Below, in pieces: positions 24,748-34,983 of a stretch of DNA of 64,000 bases. The stretch comes from Arthrobacter sp. UKPF54-2 (lineage in GTDB: Bacteria; Actinomycetota; Actinomycetes; Actinomycetales; Micrococcaceae): assembly GCF_007858535.1 (NCBI RefSeq), contig NZ_CP040174.1, positions 496,001 through 560,000 of the forward strand. The letters are read 5' to 3'. The first letter of the stretch is position 1. Each line of letters starts with the position of its first letter. Both the position numbers and the translations under genes were made by a program. The notes under the pieces are model-generated. The model did not search any database. It was not told the DNA's origin and saw only the letters and a program-made list of their open reading frames with translations.

Positions 24748-25566
24748 TTAGAGCCAGCCCAGCGGGTCAACGACTTCCCCGTTGACCATCACCTCGAAGT
24801 GGAGGTGGCAGCCGGTGGAGGCGCCGGTGGTGCCGCTCATCGCCACCACATCGCCGCGGGAAACCTGCTGGCCCACGCGGACAGTTGAGGACGACAAGTG
24901 GTTGTACGTGGTCTCCAGGCCATTGCCATGGTCGATCACGACCCGGTTGCCGCCCCCGTAGGGGTGCCAGCCGGTAAAGGTTACGGTGCCGCTGGCCGCG
25001 GCATGCACGGGCGTGCCGCACTGGGCGGCGTAGTCCTGCCCGCGGTGGAATTCTCCGACGGCGCCCGTAATGGGACTGATCCGGTAGCCGAACGGCGAGG
25101 CGGAGACCATCGTGTCCAGCGGGTGCCCGAGGCTGCCGGCGGAGGCCGCACGGGTGATGGTGCTGGCGGACTGGGCGCTGAGCAGCTGCTTGAGCTTGCC
25201 GTCCGGGTCGCCCTTGGTGGTGACAGCCGTGCGGTTGAAGTCGATCTGGGCGGCCGAAGCCTTGACCTCGGGCTGTGCCGCGGCGGACACCGAGCCGGTC
25301 TTGGCGGCGTCGGTGGCCATCACCGGGCCGGTGGCCGGGACGGTGACGGTCAGGACCAGTCCGGTGGCCGCCAGAGCGATGCCGGCCTTCTGCCCGACGC
25401 CGCTGACGGCGGCGAAGTCTGTCATCTGGCGGAAGGCGCTCCGCCGGCCGCGGCGTTCGTCGCGGTGCGCGTCACGGGGGCGCTCGACGGTTACGACGGC
25501 GGCCGGGCGCGGCTCCGGAGCGGGACCGGTCGCACGACGGCGGCCCCTGACGGTCTGGGTGGTCAA
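24748..25566 (-). CDS. Secreted M23-family (LytM) metallopeptidase
   Basis: A 272-aa exported protein with a long arginine-rich cytosolic leader, a hydrophobic segment (AGIALAATGLVLTVTVPATG, residues about 61-80) and a helical linker. The C-terminal M23 domain contains HRGQDYAAQCGTPVHA (first zinc ligands H and D), NHLSS and GCHLHFEVMVNG (the HxH pair), so the zinc site is complete. It cuts peptidoglycan cross-bridges or activates amidases. The start is TTG 25566 with AGAGG 8 nt upstream. Its riboswitch ends only 20 nt from the start codon, so c-di-AMP could directly control translation. The extra Cys pair around the active site is notable for a secreted protein. Confidence 0.92.
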   Translation of the reverse strand: MTTQTVRGRRRATGPAPEPRPAAVVTVERPRDAHRDERRGRRSAFRQMTDFAAVSGVGQKAGIALAATGLVLTVTVPATGPVMATDAAKTGSVSAAAQPEVKASAAQIDFNRTAVTTKGDPDGKLKQLLSAQSASTITRAASAGSLGHPLDTMVSASPFGYRISPITGAVGEFHRGQDYAAQCGTPVHAAASGTVTFTGWHPYGGGNRVVIDHGNGLETTYNHLSSSTVRVGQQVSRGDVVAMSGTTGASTGCHLHFEVMVNGEVVDPLGWL

Positions 25567-25586
25567 GTACGGTTCCTCTCTGGATA

Positions 25587-25802
25587 GCCTGCGAAGTTAG
25601 CTGTCGGATTCGGGTCAGAGAGATCAAAGACCCGGTCCGCCGGTGCAAGCATCCAGACACAGGGTCATCCAAGGGCGCCCTCGTGGATTGTTGCTTGCCG
25701 CTAGCGGACTTCACCCCAAGGCTGTTGGATCAACAGCCGTTAGTGGTTCCCCCGCCTCTGCCAGAAGGTGACTCGCCGACTGATCCGCTGGCAGAGCTCG
25801 GC
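25587..25802 (-). ncRNA. c-di-AMP riboswitch (ydaO-yuaA class), second copy
   Basis: On the minus strand this begins GCCGAGCTCTGCCAGCGG and carries CTGGCAGAGGC, GGGGGAACCAC, TTGGGGTGAAGTCCGC and the closing ACCCGAATCCGACAGCTAAC with TTCGCAGGC. It is longer than the copy at 24457 owing to an expanded internal stem. It ends about 20 nt before the M23 start codon, so its 3' part may mask the ribosome binding site. A putative -10 (TATAGT on the minus strand, 25843-25848) lies upstream. The remaining bases to 25932 show no gene. Confidence 0.94.
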
Positions 25803-25932
25803 TTCGGATCAGATAACGCTTTAGTATCAGTGCCAGTTATCAACTATAGGCGATTAAGGCAGGCAGTAATAATTTCGTTATCTAGCCTGTGCACAACTTG
25901 GCCCCGGTCCTGAGGACGGCGGTCCGAACAAG

Positions 25933-26628
25933 TTACCCGAGCGTAACGAAGACGTGGGCCGCGACTTCGGGAGGCAGTTCGAGGGCCCCCTCGATGTCCG
26001 GGACCCGGACCGAGATGTACTCCCCCACGCGTTCGAGCGAGACCCGGGCGCCGGGGCGGATTCCGCCCTCGTCGAGCTGGACCAGCAGCTCCGGTTCCAC
26101 CTGGATGGGCTCGGCCAGGCGGCTCACGGTGATCCGGGAGTCTGCGCCGTAGCCGGCCATGGCGTCGAGGAGGTTGACCACGCCGTCCGCGGCCTCCGCC
26201 TGCGGGAGTCCGCCCAGGTCGGCGAGCCCTGGGATCGGATTTCCGTAGGGGGACACGGTCGGGTGGTCCAGCATCTCGAAGATGCGCCGTTCCACCCGCT
26301 CACTCATCACGTGCTCCCAGCGGCACGCTTCCTCGTGGACGTAGGCCCAGTCGAGTCCGATCACGTCGGCGAGGAGCCGTTCGGCAAGCCGGTGTTTGCG
26401 CATCACCTCGATGGCGCGTTTGCGGCCCGCTTCGGTCAGTTCCAGGTGCCGGTCGCCGGAGACCACCACCAGCCCGTCGCGTTCCATCCGGCCGACGGTC
26501 TGGGACACGGTGGGGCCGGAGTGACGGAGCCGTTCGGCGATGCGGGCGCGGAGGGCGACGATGTTCTCTTCTTCAAGTTCCAGGATGGTCCGAAGATACA
26601 TCTCGGTGGTATCGATCAGATCCGTCAT
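25933..26628 (-). CDS. ideR: Iron-dependent repressor IdeR (DtxR family)
   Basis: A 231-aa metalloregulator that, when iron-loaded, represses siderophore and iron-uptake genes and activates storage. The winged-helix region DTTEMYLRTI, LRARIAERL, SGPTVSQTVGRMERDGL is almost identical to mycobacterial IdeR. The metal-binding segment EEACRWEHVMSERVE includes the cysteine, glutamate and histidine ligands, GNPIPGL follows, and a C-terminal SH3-like domain is present. Length equals IdeR (about 230), so it is IdeR rather than the shorter MntR. ATG 26628. A siderophore-interacting protein gene in this window (46126) has an IdeR-box-like sequence and may be a target. Confidence 0.95.
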   Translation of the reverse strand: MTDLIDTTEMYLRTILELEEENIVALRARIAERLRHSGPTVSQTVGRMERDGLVVVSGDRHLELTEAGRKRAIEVMRKHRLAERLLADVIGLDWAYVHEEACRWEHVMSERVERRIFEMLDHPTVSPYGNPIPGLADLGGLPQAEAADGVVNLLDAMAGYGADSRITVSRLAEPIQVEPELLVQLDEGGIRPGARVSLERVGEYISVRVPDIEGALELPPEVAAHVFVTLG

Positions 26629-26798
26629 TCAGCTCAGCTCCTCGAGCGCCGTCCTTGCGTCATTCCCACGGTACCGCGTGCGGGACGCGCCCCGGCGAGA
26701 TCCGCCGTACATCACCGCACAGCCTAGCCTATTTTGAATTACTCCGGATAATCTGCGGACCTCACACCGGGACAGCCGCGCCCGGGCCGTCTCAATGA

Positions 26799-28058
<1,260 letters not shown>

Positions 28059-28066
28059 CGCCGCCG

Positions 28067-28087
28067 GCGTCCCCCGGCAAGGGACGC
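28067..28087 (+). terminator. Probable terminator between serC and the convergent MFS gene
   Basis: GCGTCCC (28067-28073) pairs with GGGACGC (28081-28087) across a 7-nt loop, followed by TTC. It is short but well placed, 8 nt after the serC stop. Confidence 0.5.
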
Positions 28088-28088
28088 T

Positions 28089-29381
28089 TCAGCGCTCGAC
28101 GGCGCCGTCGTCCCGGCTTGCGGCAGGGACGACCCGGAAGTAGCGCAGCCCGCGGGCACGGCGGTTGAAAGCGATCCGCAGCTGCTGCGCCCGGACGACC
28201 CAGGCCATGCCGATCACGGCTGCGGCCACCCCCGAGGCGGCCGCAACGCCCATGGACCAGCGTGCCCCGGCCACATTGGCCACCCATCCCACCAGTGGGG
28301 CGCCGATGGGGGTGCCGCCCATAAAGATCGCCATGTACAAGGCCATCACCCGCCCGCGCATCACCGGATCCGTGGTTGTCTGGACGTAGCCGTTGGCGCT
28401 GGTCATCATGGTGATCGCGAACAGGCCGACCGGCACCAGGGCCACACCGAACCAGAAGTAGTCGGGCGCCAGCGCGGCGAGGCCGGAGGCCAGGCCGAAG
28501 GCGCCGGCCGCCCCGAATATCACGCGCATCCGCGGACGGCCCCGCCCGGCCGAGAGTAGTGCGCCGGCGACCGAGCCGATCGCCATGATCGAATTCATCA
28601 GGCCGAAGGCCCCGGCATCCAGGCCAAATTCCGTGCCCACCATGGCCGCAATGAAGAGGACGAAGTTCAGTCCCAGGGTTCCCACGATGAACACCGCCAC
28701 GAGCACCACCACAATGTCCGGCCGGAAGCGCACGTAGCGCAGGCCTTCGCGGATCCTGCCCTTGCCCGCCGGCGCCCGGGGCAGCTGCCGCAATGAGGCT
28801 CCGGGGATCTTGGCCAGGCTCAGGAGCAGCGCCAGGAAGGTAACGGTGTTGACCAGGAACACCCAGCCGGGGCCGATGGCCACGGTGAGCACCCCGGCGA
28901 CGGCCGGCCCGATCATCCGCGCCACGTTGAACGAGGCGCTGTTGAGGGCGACGGCGTTGGGCAGGTAGTCGTCGCGGACCAGCTCCGAGACAAAGGTCTG
29001 GCGCACGGGGGCGTCGAGGGCGGAGACGACGCCCAGCAGCAGGGCAAAGATGTAGACGTGCCACAGCTGGGCGGCGCCGGACAGCACCAGGGCGCCGAGC
29101 GCCGCGCTCAGGAGGGCCATGGCGGACTGCGTCAGGACGAGCAGCTGCTTGCGGTTGAAGCGGTCGGCCACGAGCCCGGCCACCGGGGCCAGGAAGAGCT
29201 GCGGGCCCAGCTGCAGGGCCATGGTGATGCCCATGGCTCCGGCGTCCTGGTCGCTCAGGTGGTCAAAGACCAGCCAGTCCTGCGCGGTGCGCTGCATCCA
29301 GGTCCCGATGTTGGAGACCAGGGCGCCGATGAACCAGATCCGGTAGTTCAGGATGTGCAGTGATTTGAAGGTGGACCTCAT
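28089..29381 (-). CDS. MFS transporter, probable exporter
   Basis: A 430-aa membrane protein with 12 predicted helices, for example IWFIGALVSNIGTWM (1), LFLAPVAGLVADRF (2), FALLLGVVSALDAPVRQTF (4) and ALYMAIFMGGTPIGAPLVGW (11). ADRFNRKQLL after helix 2 is the MFS loop-2 motif, and the whole resembles the EntS/MFS_3 group of exporters. The substrate is unknown. ATG 29381 is chosen because GGAGGG lies 7 nt upstream; a TTG two codons earlier would crowd that site. The C-terminal tail is basic. It is convergent to serC. Confidence 0.9.
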   Translation of the reverse strand: MRSTFKSLHILNYRIWFIGALVSNIGTWMQRTAQDWLVFDHLSDQDAGAMGITMALQLGPQLFLAPVAGLVADRFNRKQLLVLTQSAMALLSAALGALVLSGAAQLWHVYIFALLLGVVSALDAPVRQTFVSELVRDDYLPNAVALNSASFNVARMIGPAVAGVLTVAIGPGWVFLVNTVTFLALLLSLAKIPGASLRQLPRAPAGKGRIREGLRYVRFRPDIVVVLVAVFIVGTLGLNFVLFIAAMVGTEFGLDAGAFGLMNSIMAIGSVAGALLSAGRGRPRMRVIFGAAGAFGLASGLAALAPDYFWFGVALVPVGLFAITMMTSANGYVQTTTDPVMRGRVMALYMAIFMGGTPIGAPLVGWVANVAGARWSMGVAAASGVAAAVIGMAWVVRAQQLRIAFNRRARGLRYFRVVPAASRDDGAVER

Positions 29382-29423
29382 GTCCAAACCCTCCGCCGCA
29401 GTCCCCCGAACGGTGCCAAACCG

Positions 29424-30029
29424 CTAGTCGGCCTCGACGGCGGAATCGTCCTCCGCCGCCCCGCTTCCGGCGCCGTCCTCGGGCACTGCCGGCGCCTCTG
29501 CGGCGTCGTCGTCGGCGGCCGGTTCCGTCGCGGCACCCGAGGCGGGTGCGGCGTCGTCGTCGGCGGCCGGTTCCGTCGCGGCACCCGAGGCGGGTGCGGC
29601 GTCGTCGTCCTGCTGCGCGTCCTCGGGGCGGACCCGTTCAGCCCACGGCACCCACTCCGGGGCCAGGATCGAATCCTCGGAGGGCAGCAGGCCCAGTTCG
29701 TCCACGGTGACAACCTTGGACCGGGAGTTGCGCGTGAGCACCGCGTACCACTGCCAGCCGCCGTAGCCGGGCAGCTTGGACTCGAAAAGGTGCGTCACCA
29801 GGCGGTCGCCCTCGCTCTTGGCGCCCAGGTGCCGGCCGATCTGCTCGGCCGGGGCGATGCTTTCCACGGCGGTCCGTGCGGCGTCCACCGCGGCGGCCAG
29901 GAAGGCATCGGGCTTGCCGGTGCGCCAGACGGGGACACCGTACCGCGGCTTGGATCCTGCTTTGGCGCCGGCGGCCTTGGCGGCCGCACCGGCCGTCGCG
30001 GCGGCGTTCTGTTCAGGTTCCGGAGTCAT
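29424..30029 (-). CDS. DUF3027 family protein with repetitive acidic tail
   Basis: A 201-aa soluble protein. Residues about 30-135 match the actinobacterial DUF3027 family (YGVPVWRTGKPDAF, YGGWQWYAVLTRNSRSKVVTVDELGLLPSEDSILAPEWVPW). The C-terminal 60 residues are acidic and low-complexity and include two identical 16-residue units starting DDDAAPASGAA (residues 141-156 and 157-172), encoded by a perfect 48-bp tandem repeat at 29514-29609. The function of the family is unknown; its constant linkage to a cold-shock-domain gene, as here (10 nt away), suggests RNA-related or housekeeping work. Confidence 0.85.
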   Translation of the reverse strand: MTPEPEQNAAATAGAAAKAAGAKAGSKPRYGVPVWRTGKPDAFLAAAVDAARTAVESIAPAEQIGRHLGAKSEGDRLVTHLFESKLPGYGGWQWYAVLTRNSRSKVVTVDELGLLPSEDSILAPEWVPWAERVRPEDAQQDDDAAPASGAATEPAADDDAAPASGAATEPAADDDAAEAPAVPEDGAGSGAAEDDSAVEAD

Positions 30030-30038
30030 CGCGGGCCC

Positions 30039-30422
30039 TTACGCGTCCAGCTCGTCGGCGACCTTACGAAGCGCGGCGGCAATGGCCTTGGCCTTGTTGC
30101 CTTCCGGGTACTTCCCCGCGGACAGCGTTCCGGAGAGGTTGTCCAGCACGCTGACCAGGTCCTGCACCAGCGGCGCGAGGTCCTTGGCGCTGGGCCGCTT
30201 GGCTTTGGCAATGGACGGCGTCTTGTCCAGCACGCGCAGGCCCAGGGCCTGGGCGCCCTTGCGGCCGTCGGCCACACCGAACTCCACCCGGGTTCCGGCC
30301 TTGAGCTCCGTCACGCCTTCGGGGAGTGCGGACTTGGGCAGGAACACTTCCTGGCCGTCTTCGCCTGCGAGGAAGCCGAAGCCTTTTTCCTTGTCATACC
30401 ACTTGACCTTGCCGGTGGGCAC
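30039..30422 (-). CDS. Cold-shock-domain protein with C-terminal extension
   Basis: A 127-aa protein. Residues 1 to about 65 form a cold-shock (CSD) fold with the RNP-1-like motif GKVKWYDKEKGFGFL and EVFLPKSALPEG. A helical, lysine-rich extension of about 60 residues (SAKDLAPLVQDLVSVLDN) follows, which ordinary CspA lacks. It probably binds single-stranded RNA or DNA. GTG 30422 is the start: AGAAGG lies 8 nt upstream, and the longer open frame before it is not protein-like. It is followed by the DUF3027 gene after 10 nt and is divergent from the small membrane protein at 30601. Confidence 0.88.
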   Translation of the reverse strand: MPTGKVKWYDKEKGFGFLAGEDGQEVFLPKSALPEGVTELKAGTRVEFGVADGRKGAQALGLRVLDKTPSIAKAKRPSAKDLAPLVQDLVSVLDNLSGTLSAGKYPEGNKAKAIAAALRKVADELDA

Positions 30423-30600
30423 GTAATCAACCTTCTTCGTTCTACGGGGGACGCGGCCGGCGGTCAGCGCATCCGCATGGATATGCGGGTTCAGGGTGTG
30501 ACTGCCAGGACCGTGTTGGTCTGTTCCTCCAAGGTTATCCTGCCTTGGCCACTTTGACGGTTTGAGGCGCGGGCGAAGCCGGGCTGTTAGCGTTGCCTCC

Positions 30601-30834
30601 ATGACACCTCAGCGTTTCCGGCGGCCCCTGTTGATCCTGGCCGCCGCCGTTGCCGCGCTCTCGCTAGCCGCCGTCGGAGCGGTGATGGCCATGGCCTTCA
30701 ACAACGCGGTGGCCCCGGTGTGGGTCACCTCAACCGCCTTGTACGGGCTGCCGCTGGCGTTCCTGCTGATGCTGGTCCTTGTGGTCGACGCCATTGCCGC
30801 CCGCCGCCGGACGCCAGGGCACGGCGGAAGGTAA
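30601..30834 (+). CDS. Small two-helix membrane protein
   Basis: A 77-aa protein with a basic start (MTPQRFRRP), two hydrophobic helices (LLILAAAVAALSLAAVGAVMAMAF and ALYGLPLAFLLMLVLVVDAIAA) and an arginine-rich end. No family is recognised. ATG 30601 opens divergently from the cold-shock-domain gene and ends 10 nt before the helicase-associated gene, so it may be the first cistron of that operon. Expression is likely but function is unknown. Confidence 0.6.
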   Translation: MTPQRFRRPLLILAAAVAALSLAAVGAVMAMAFNNAVAPVWVTSTALYGLPLAFLLMLVLVVDAIAARRRTPGHGGR

Positions 30835-30844
30835 CGTTGGACTG

Positions 30845-33334
30845 ATGTCCCTGATCCGCGCGCTCAGCAAGGAACTGCAGGCCCGCAGCGACGACTCGTT
30901 GCGGGCCCTGTTCTCCGCGCGGCCGGACCTGATGTCCCCCGCGGTGCCCGACTTTGCCGCCCTCGCCGCCCGGGCCAGCGGCAGGGTCAGTGTGCAGCGG
31001 GCGCTGGAACGGTTGAACCGGCCCCAGATGCAGGTGCTGGAGACACTCCACCTGTGCACCAATACGGACACCGGGCACAGCGCGTCTGCCGCGACACTCA
31101 AACGGCTGATCAACGGCTCCACCGTGACCGCCTTGGAGCCGCTGCTGCACTCCCTCCAGGAACTCGCCCTCGTGCACCGGGCCGAGCCGCCGCACGGGAC
31201 AGCCCCGACGGCGGGCCGGCAACGCTACTACCTTCCGGTCGGCAGCCTCAAGGATGTGATCGGCATTTACCCCGCCGGGCTGGGCCGGAGCTACACCGAA
31301 CTTGTCCGGCTGCAGCCGGCGTTCGCCCAGCGTGTGGTGCAGCTGGTGGACGAACTGCACCGGACCGGCGCGGACATTGCTCCGGCCGCCACCCCGATGG
31401 AGGCCGCGCTGTCGCTGCAGCACTGGACCGCCTCGCCCGAGGCCCTGCAAGCCCTGCTCGCCGGCGCCCCGGACCGCACGGCGGCTTTGCTCGCCCGGTT
31501 CGGCAACTGGGCCATGGGCGCTGTTCCTCAGGCGCAGAGGCGCGCTTCCGTCCTGAACGAGGGCTCCGACGTCGGGCCGGTCGACTGGCTGTTGGCCCGC
31601 GGGCTGCTGGTGCCGCTGGACGCAGCCCACGTGGAATTGCCGCACAGCGTCGGCATGGCGCTGCGCGGCGGCTTTGTGATCGAGCACTTCGCCCTCAGCC
31701 CGCCCGTGCCTCGGCTGGGGCAGACCAGTGCGGCGCTGCGCCGCAACGCCGCGCTCGGCGCCATCGCCGAGACGCTGAGGCTGGTCGGCGAACTCCTCCA
31801 CAGCGTGCAGGAACAGCCGCTCGCCACCCTGCGCAGCGGCGGCGTGGGCGTGAGGGAAATGAAGCGCCTTGCCGACGCACTGCGGATCGGGCTGAACGAA
31901 GCCGGCGTGCTGGCGGAACTGTCCGCTCTCTCCGGGCTGCTCCGCCTGGACGTGGACAGCTCCGCCTGGATCCCGGCGCCGCAGCTGGAATGGCCGTCGC
32001 TTCCCCGGCAGGAGCAGTGGCTCTGGCTGGTCAACGCCTGGCTTGCCAGCGAACGCGTCCCCTCCCTGGTCGGGCAGCCGGTGAGCGGCGTCGCCACCGC
32101 CCAGCCGCACCGCGGCACGGCCGGGACCACCATCAACGCCCTCTCCGCGGAAGCGCAACGCCCGGATGCCCCGGTGGTCCGGAAACGGGTCCTGGAAATC
32201 CTGAACGAGCTCACCCTGGAGGCCGTCGCGGCCGACGGCGAGGCCCCGGTGCTCGACGCTGCCGCCGTGCTGGAACGCGCCGACTGGTCGCAGCCGCGGA
32301 TGGCGCGCCGCTTCAGTTCGCTGATCCGCGGCGTCCTCGCCGAGGCCGAGATGCTGGGACTGATCGGGTCCGGAGCCCTGAGCCAGATCGGGGCGGCAAT
32401 CGCCGTCGAGCAGCCCGACGCGGCCCTGGCCATCCTGGGCGAGCACCTGCCGGCAGCGCTGAACCACGTGCTGCTGCAGGCGGACCTGACCGCCGTTGCC
32501 CCCGGCTACCTGGATCCGGAACTGAGCGAGAAACTCCTGGCCATGGCCGACGCGGAGGGTCAGGGCCCGGCCACCATCTACCGTTTCTCCGTGGCCTCGA
32601 TCCGGCGTGCCCTCGATGCCGGGCAGGACGCCGCTTCGCTGCTGGACTTCCTGCGCGAGCACTCCGCCACCGCGGTGCCGCAGCCGCTGCAGTACCTGAT
32701 CGAGGACACCGCCGCGCGCCACGCCCGGCTCCGGGTGGGCCCGGCCGCGAGCTTCATCCAGAGCGAGGATGAGACTGCCCTCCTGGAACTGCTCAATTCC
32801 TCCGCTGCCGCCGGCCTGGCCTTGGTCCGGATTGCCCCGACCGTACTGGTCTCCCCGGCTGCGCCCCGGGAAGCCGCCCAGGTGCTGCGCGGCCTGGGCC
32901 TGTCCCCCGCACTGGAGGACACCGGTTCCGCCGTCGTCCGGCTGCGCCGCAGCACCGCGCCCACGGCCAGCGCCCGCCCGGTCTACACGGCCCCGCGCAC
33001 CGCCCCCGCGGACGCCGACGTCGATGCCCAGCTCGCGGTGCTGCGCGAGGGCCGCACCCCGCACAGCGGGCCGGAGGGCAGGGGCTCCGCTGCGCCCGGG
33101 GGAGAGGCCGCGACGCAGCTGGGCCTGGAGACCCTGCAGAAGGCGATCCGGCTCAAGCAGCCGGTGGTGATGAACGTAGTGGACAGCCTGGGGAATTCCA
33201 GCCGCGAAACCGTTGTTCCGGTAGCAGTAAACGGCGGGCGGGTGCGGGTCTTTGATCCGGCCAAGGAAACGGAACGCGTCCTGTCCATCCACCGGATTAT
33301 TGATGTTGAAGCCACAGAGGAACTGCTCCAGTGA
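30845..33334 (+). CDS. Helicase-associated domain protein, XPB partner
   Basis: An 829-aa protein without helicase motifs of its own. It is mostly helical and ends in a region (LGLETLQKAIRLKQPVVMNVVDSLG to VRVFDPAKETERVLSIHRI) that resembles WYL/helicase-C-like accessory domains. This arrangement, a large helicase-associated protein directly before XPB, is standard in actinobacteria, and the 4-nt GTGA overlap with the next gene implies a stoichiometric complex. It probably helps XPB load on damaged DNA. ATG 30845 with GGAAGG upstream. Its exact biochemical role is not established. Confidence 0.85.
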   Translation: MSLIRALSKELQARSDDSLRALFSARPDLMSPAVPDFAALAARASGRVSVQRALERLNRPQMQVLETLHLCTNTDTGHSASAATLKRLINGSTVTALEPLLHSLQELALVHRAEPPHGTAPTAGRQRYYLPVGSLKDVIGIYPAGLGRSYTELVRLQPAFAQRVVQLVDELHRTGADIAPAATPMEAALSLQHWTASPEALQALLAGAPDRTAALLARFGNWAMGAVPQAQRRASVLNEGSDVGPVDWLLARGLLVPLDAAHVELPHSVGMALRGGFVIEHFALSPPVPRLGQTSAALRRNAALGAIAETLRLVGELLHSVQEQPLATLRSGGVGVREMKRLADALRIGLNEAGVLAELSALSGLLRLDVDSSAWIPAPQLEWPSLPRQEQWLWLVNAWLASERVPSLVGQPVSGVATAQPHRGTAGTTINALSAEAQRPDAPVVRKRVLEILNELTLEAVAADGEAPVLDAAAVLERADWSQPRMARRFSSLIRGVLAEAEMLGLIGSGALSQIGAAIAVEQPDAALAILGEHLPAALNHVLLQADLTAVAPGYLDPELSEKLLAMADAEGQGPATIYRFSVASIRRALDAGQDAASLLDFLREHSATAVPQPLQYLIEDTAARHARLRVGPAASFIQSEDETALLELLNSSAAAGLALVRIAPTVLVSPAAPREAAQVLRGLGLSPALEDTGSAVVRLRRSTAPTASARPVYTAPRTAPADADVDAQLAVLREGRTPHSGPEGRGSAAPGGEAATQLGLETLQKAIRLKQPVVMNVVDSLGNSSRETVVPVAVNGGRVRVFDPAKETERVLSIHRIIDVEATEELLQ

Positions 33335-34983
33335 ATGACGGACCGCTGATCGTCCAGAGTGACAAGACCATCCTGCTGGAAGTGGACCACGAACAGGCTA
33401 CCGAGGCGCGCCACGCGATCGCCGCCTTCGCCGAGCTGGAGCGCGCTCCGGAACATGTCCACAGCTACCGCCTGACGCCGCTGGGGCTCTGGAACGCCCG
33501 GGCGGCCGGGCTCGACGCCGAACAGGTGCTCGACACCCTGCTCAAGTACTCCCGCTTCCCGGTGCCGCATTCGCTGTTGATCGACATCGAGGAAACCATG
33601 TCCCGGTACGGCCGGCTGCGGCTGGAGAAGGACCCGCAGCACGGCCTCGTCATGCGCACCTCCGACTACCCGGTGCTCGAGGAGGTCAGCCGGGCCAAGA
33701 AGATCGCTCCGCTGCTGGGGCCGCGGATCGACGCCGAGACGGTGGTGGTGCATTCCTCCCAGCGCGGCCAGCTCAAGCAGCTACTGCTCAAGATCGGCTG
33801 GCCCGCGGAGGACTTCGCCGGCTACGTCGACGGCACGCCGCACCCCATCATGCTCAACGAATCCGGCTGGAAGCTCCGCCCCTACCAGCTGCTGGCGACG
33901 GAGAACTTCTGGGCCGGCGGCAGCGGCGTCGTCGTGCTGCCCTGCGGCGCCGGCAAGACCCTGGTGGGCGCTGCCGCGATGGCCACGAGCTCCACCACCA
34001 CCCTGATCCTGGTGACCAACACGGTGTCCGCGCGGCAGTGGAAGGACGAGCTGCTCAAACGGACCTCCCTCACCGAGGAGGAGATCGGCGAATACTCCGG
34101 CTCCGTGAAGGAAGTCCGTCCCGTCACGATCGCCACCTACCAGGTGCTCACCACCAAGCGCGGCGGCCTGTACCCGCACCTCGAGCTGGTGGACGGCAAC
34201 GACTGGGGCCTGATCATCTACGACGAGGTCCACCTGCTGCCCGCACCGATCTTCCGGATGACCGCTGACCTGCAGGCCCGCCGCCGCCTCGGCCTGACCG
34301 CCACCCTGGTCCGCGAGGACGGCCGCGAGGGCGAGGTCTTCAGCCTGATCGGACCCAAACGCTACGACGCCCCCTGGAAGGACATCGAGGCGCAGGGCTA
34401 CATCGCGCCGGCGGACTGCGTGGAGGTCCGCGTGGATCTGCCCCGTGACGAACGGGTGGCCTACGCCATGGCCGAGGACGCGGACAAGTACCGGCTCTGC
34501 GCCACGTCCGAGACCAAGACCGGGATCGTGGAGCGGCTGGTGGCCGAGCACGCCGGCGAACAGCTCCTCGTGATCGGGCAGTACATCGACCAGCTGGACG
34601 AGATCGGCGAGCGCCTCAACGCCCCGGTGATCAAAGGCGACACCTCGGTCAAGGAACGCCAGCGGCTCTTCGACGCCTTCCGCGCCGGCGAGGTGCAGAC
34701 CCTCGTGGTGTCCAAGGTCGCGAACTTCTCCATCGACCTGCCGGAGGCCTCGGTGGCGATCCAGGTCTCCGGGTCCTTCGGCTCCCGCCAGGAGGAGGCG
34801 CAGCGGCTGGGCCGGCTGCTGCGGCCCAAGCAGGACGGCCGGGCGGCTCGGTTTTATTCGCTCGTGGCGCGGGACACCCTGGACCAGGACTTCGCGGCCA
34901 AGCGCCAGCGTTTCCTCGCCGAGCAGGGCTACGCGTACCGCATTATGGACGCCAAAGACGTGGGCGCCGGCGGTACTAGCTGA
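33331..34983 (+). CDS. DNA repair helicase XPB (SF2)
   Basis: A 550-aa 3'-5' DNA helicase homologous to eukaryotic XPB/Ssl2. An N-terminal damage-recognition-like domain (residues 1 to about 170) precedes the helicase core. Motif I is LPCGAGKTLVG (about 207), motif II is IIYDEVHLLPA (DEVH, near 298), motif III is GLTATLVRED, and the C-terminal lobe has VSGSFGSRQEEAQRLGRLLRP (motifs V-VI) with the arginine finger region. The RED-type motif (VREDGREGE) is also present. GTG 33331 overlaps the previous stop. It is likely involved in nucleotide-excision-type repair or transcription-coupled roles; bacterial function is less certain. Confidence 0.93.
   Translation: MNDGPLIVQSDKTILLEVDHEQATEARHAIAAFAELERAPEHVHSYRLTPLGLWNARAAGLDAEQVLDTLLKYSRFPVPHSLLIDIEETMSRYGRLRLEKDPQHGLVMRTSDYPVLEEVSRAKKIAPLLGPRIDAETVVVHSSQRGQLKQLLLKIGWPAEDFAGYVDGTPHPIMLNESGWKLRPYQLLATENFWAGGSGVVVLPCGAGKTLVGAAAMATSSTTTLILVTNTVSARQWKDELLKRTSLTEEEIGEYSGSVKEVRPVTIATYQVLTTKRGGLYPHLELVDGNDWGLIIYDEVHLLPAPIFRMTADLQARRRLGLTATLVREDGREGEVFSLIGPKRYDAPWKDIEAQGYIAPADCVEVRVDLPRDERVAYAMAEDADKYRLCATSETKTGIVERLVAEHAGEQLLVIGQYIDQLDEIGERLNAPVIKGDTSVKERQRLFDAFRAGEVQTLVVSKVANFSIDLPEASVAIQVSGSFGSRQEEAQRLGRLLRPKQDGRAARFYSLVARDTLDQDFAAKRQRFLAEQGYAYRIMDAKDVGAGGTS

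Noticed and set aside
30725-33292. Minus-strand open frame of about 855 codons
   Set aside because: Antisense to the helicase-associated gene of the XPB operon.
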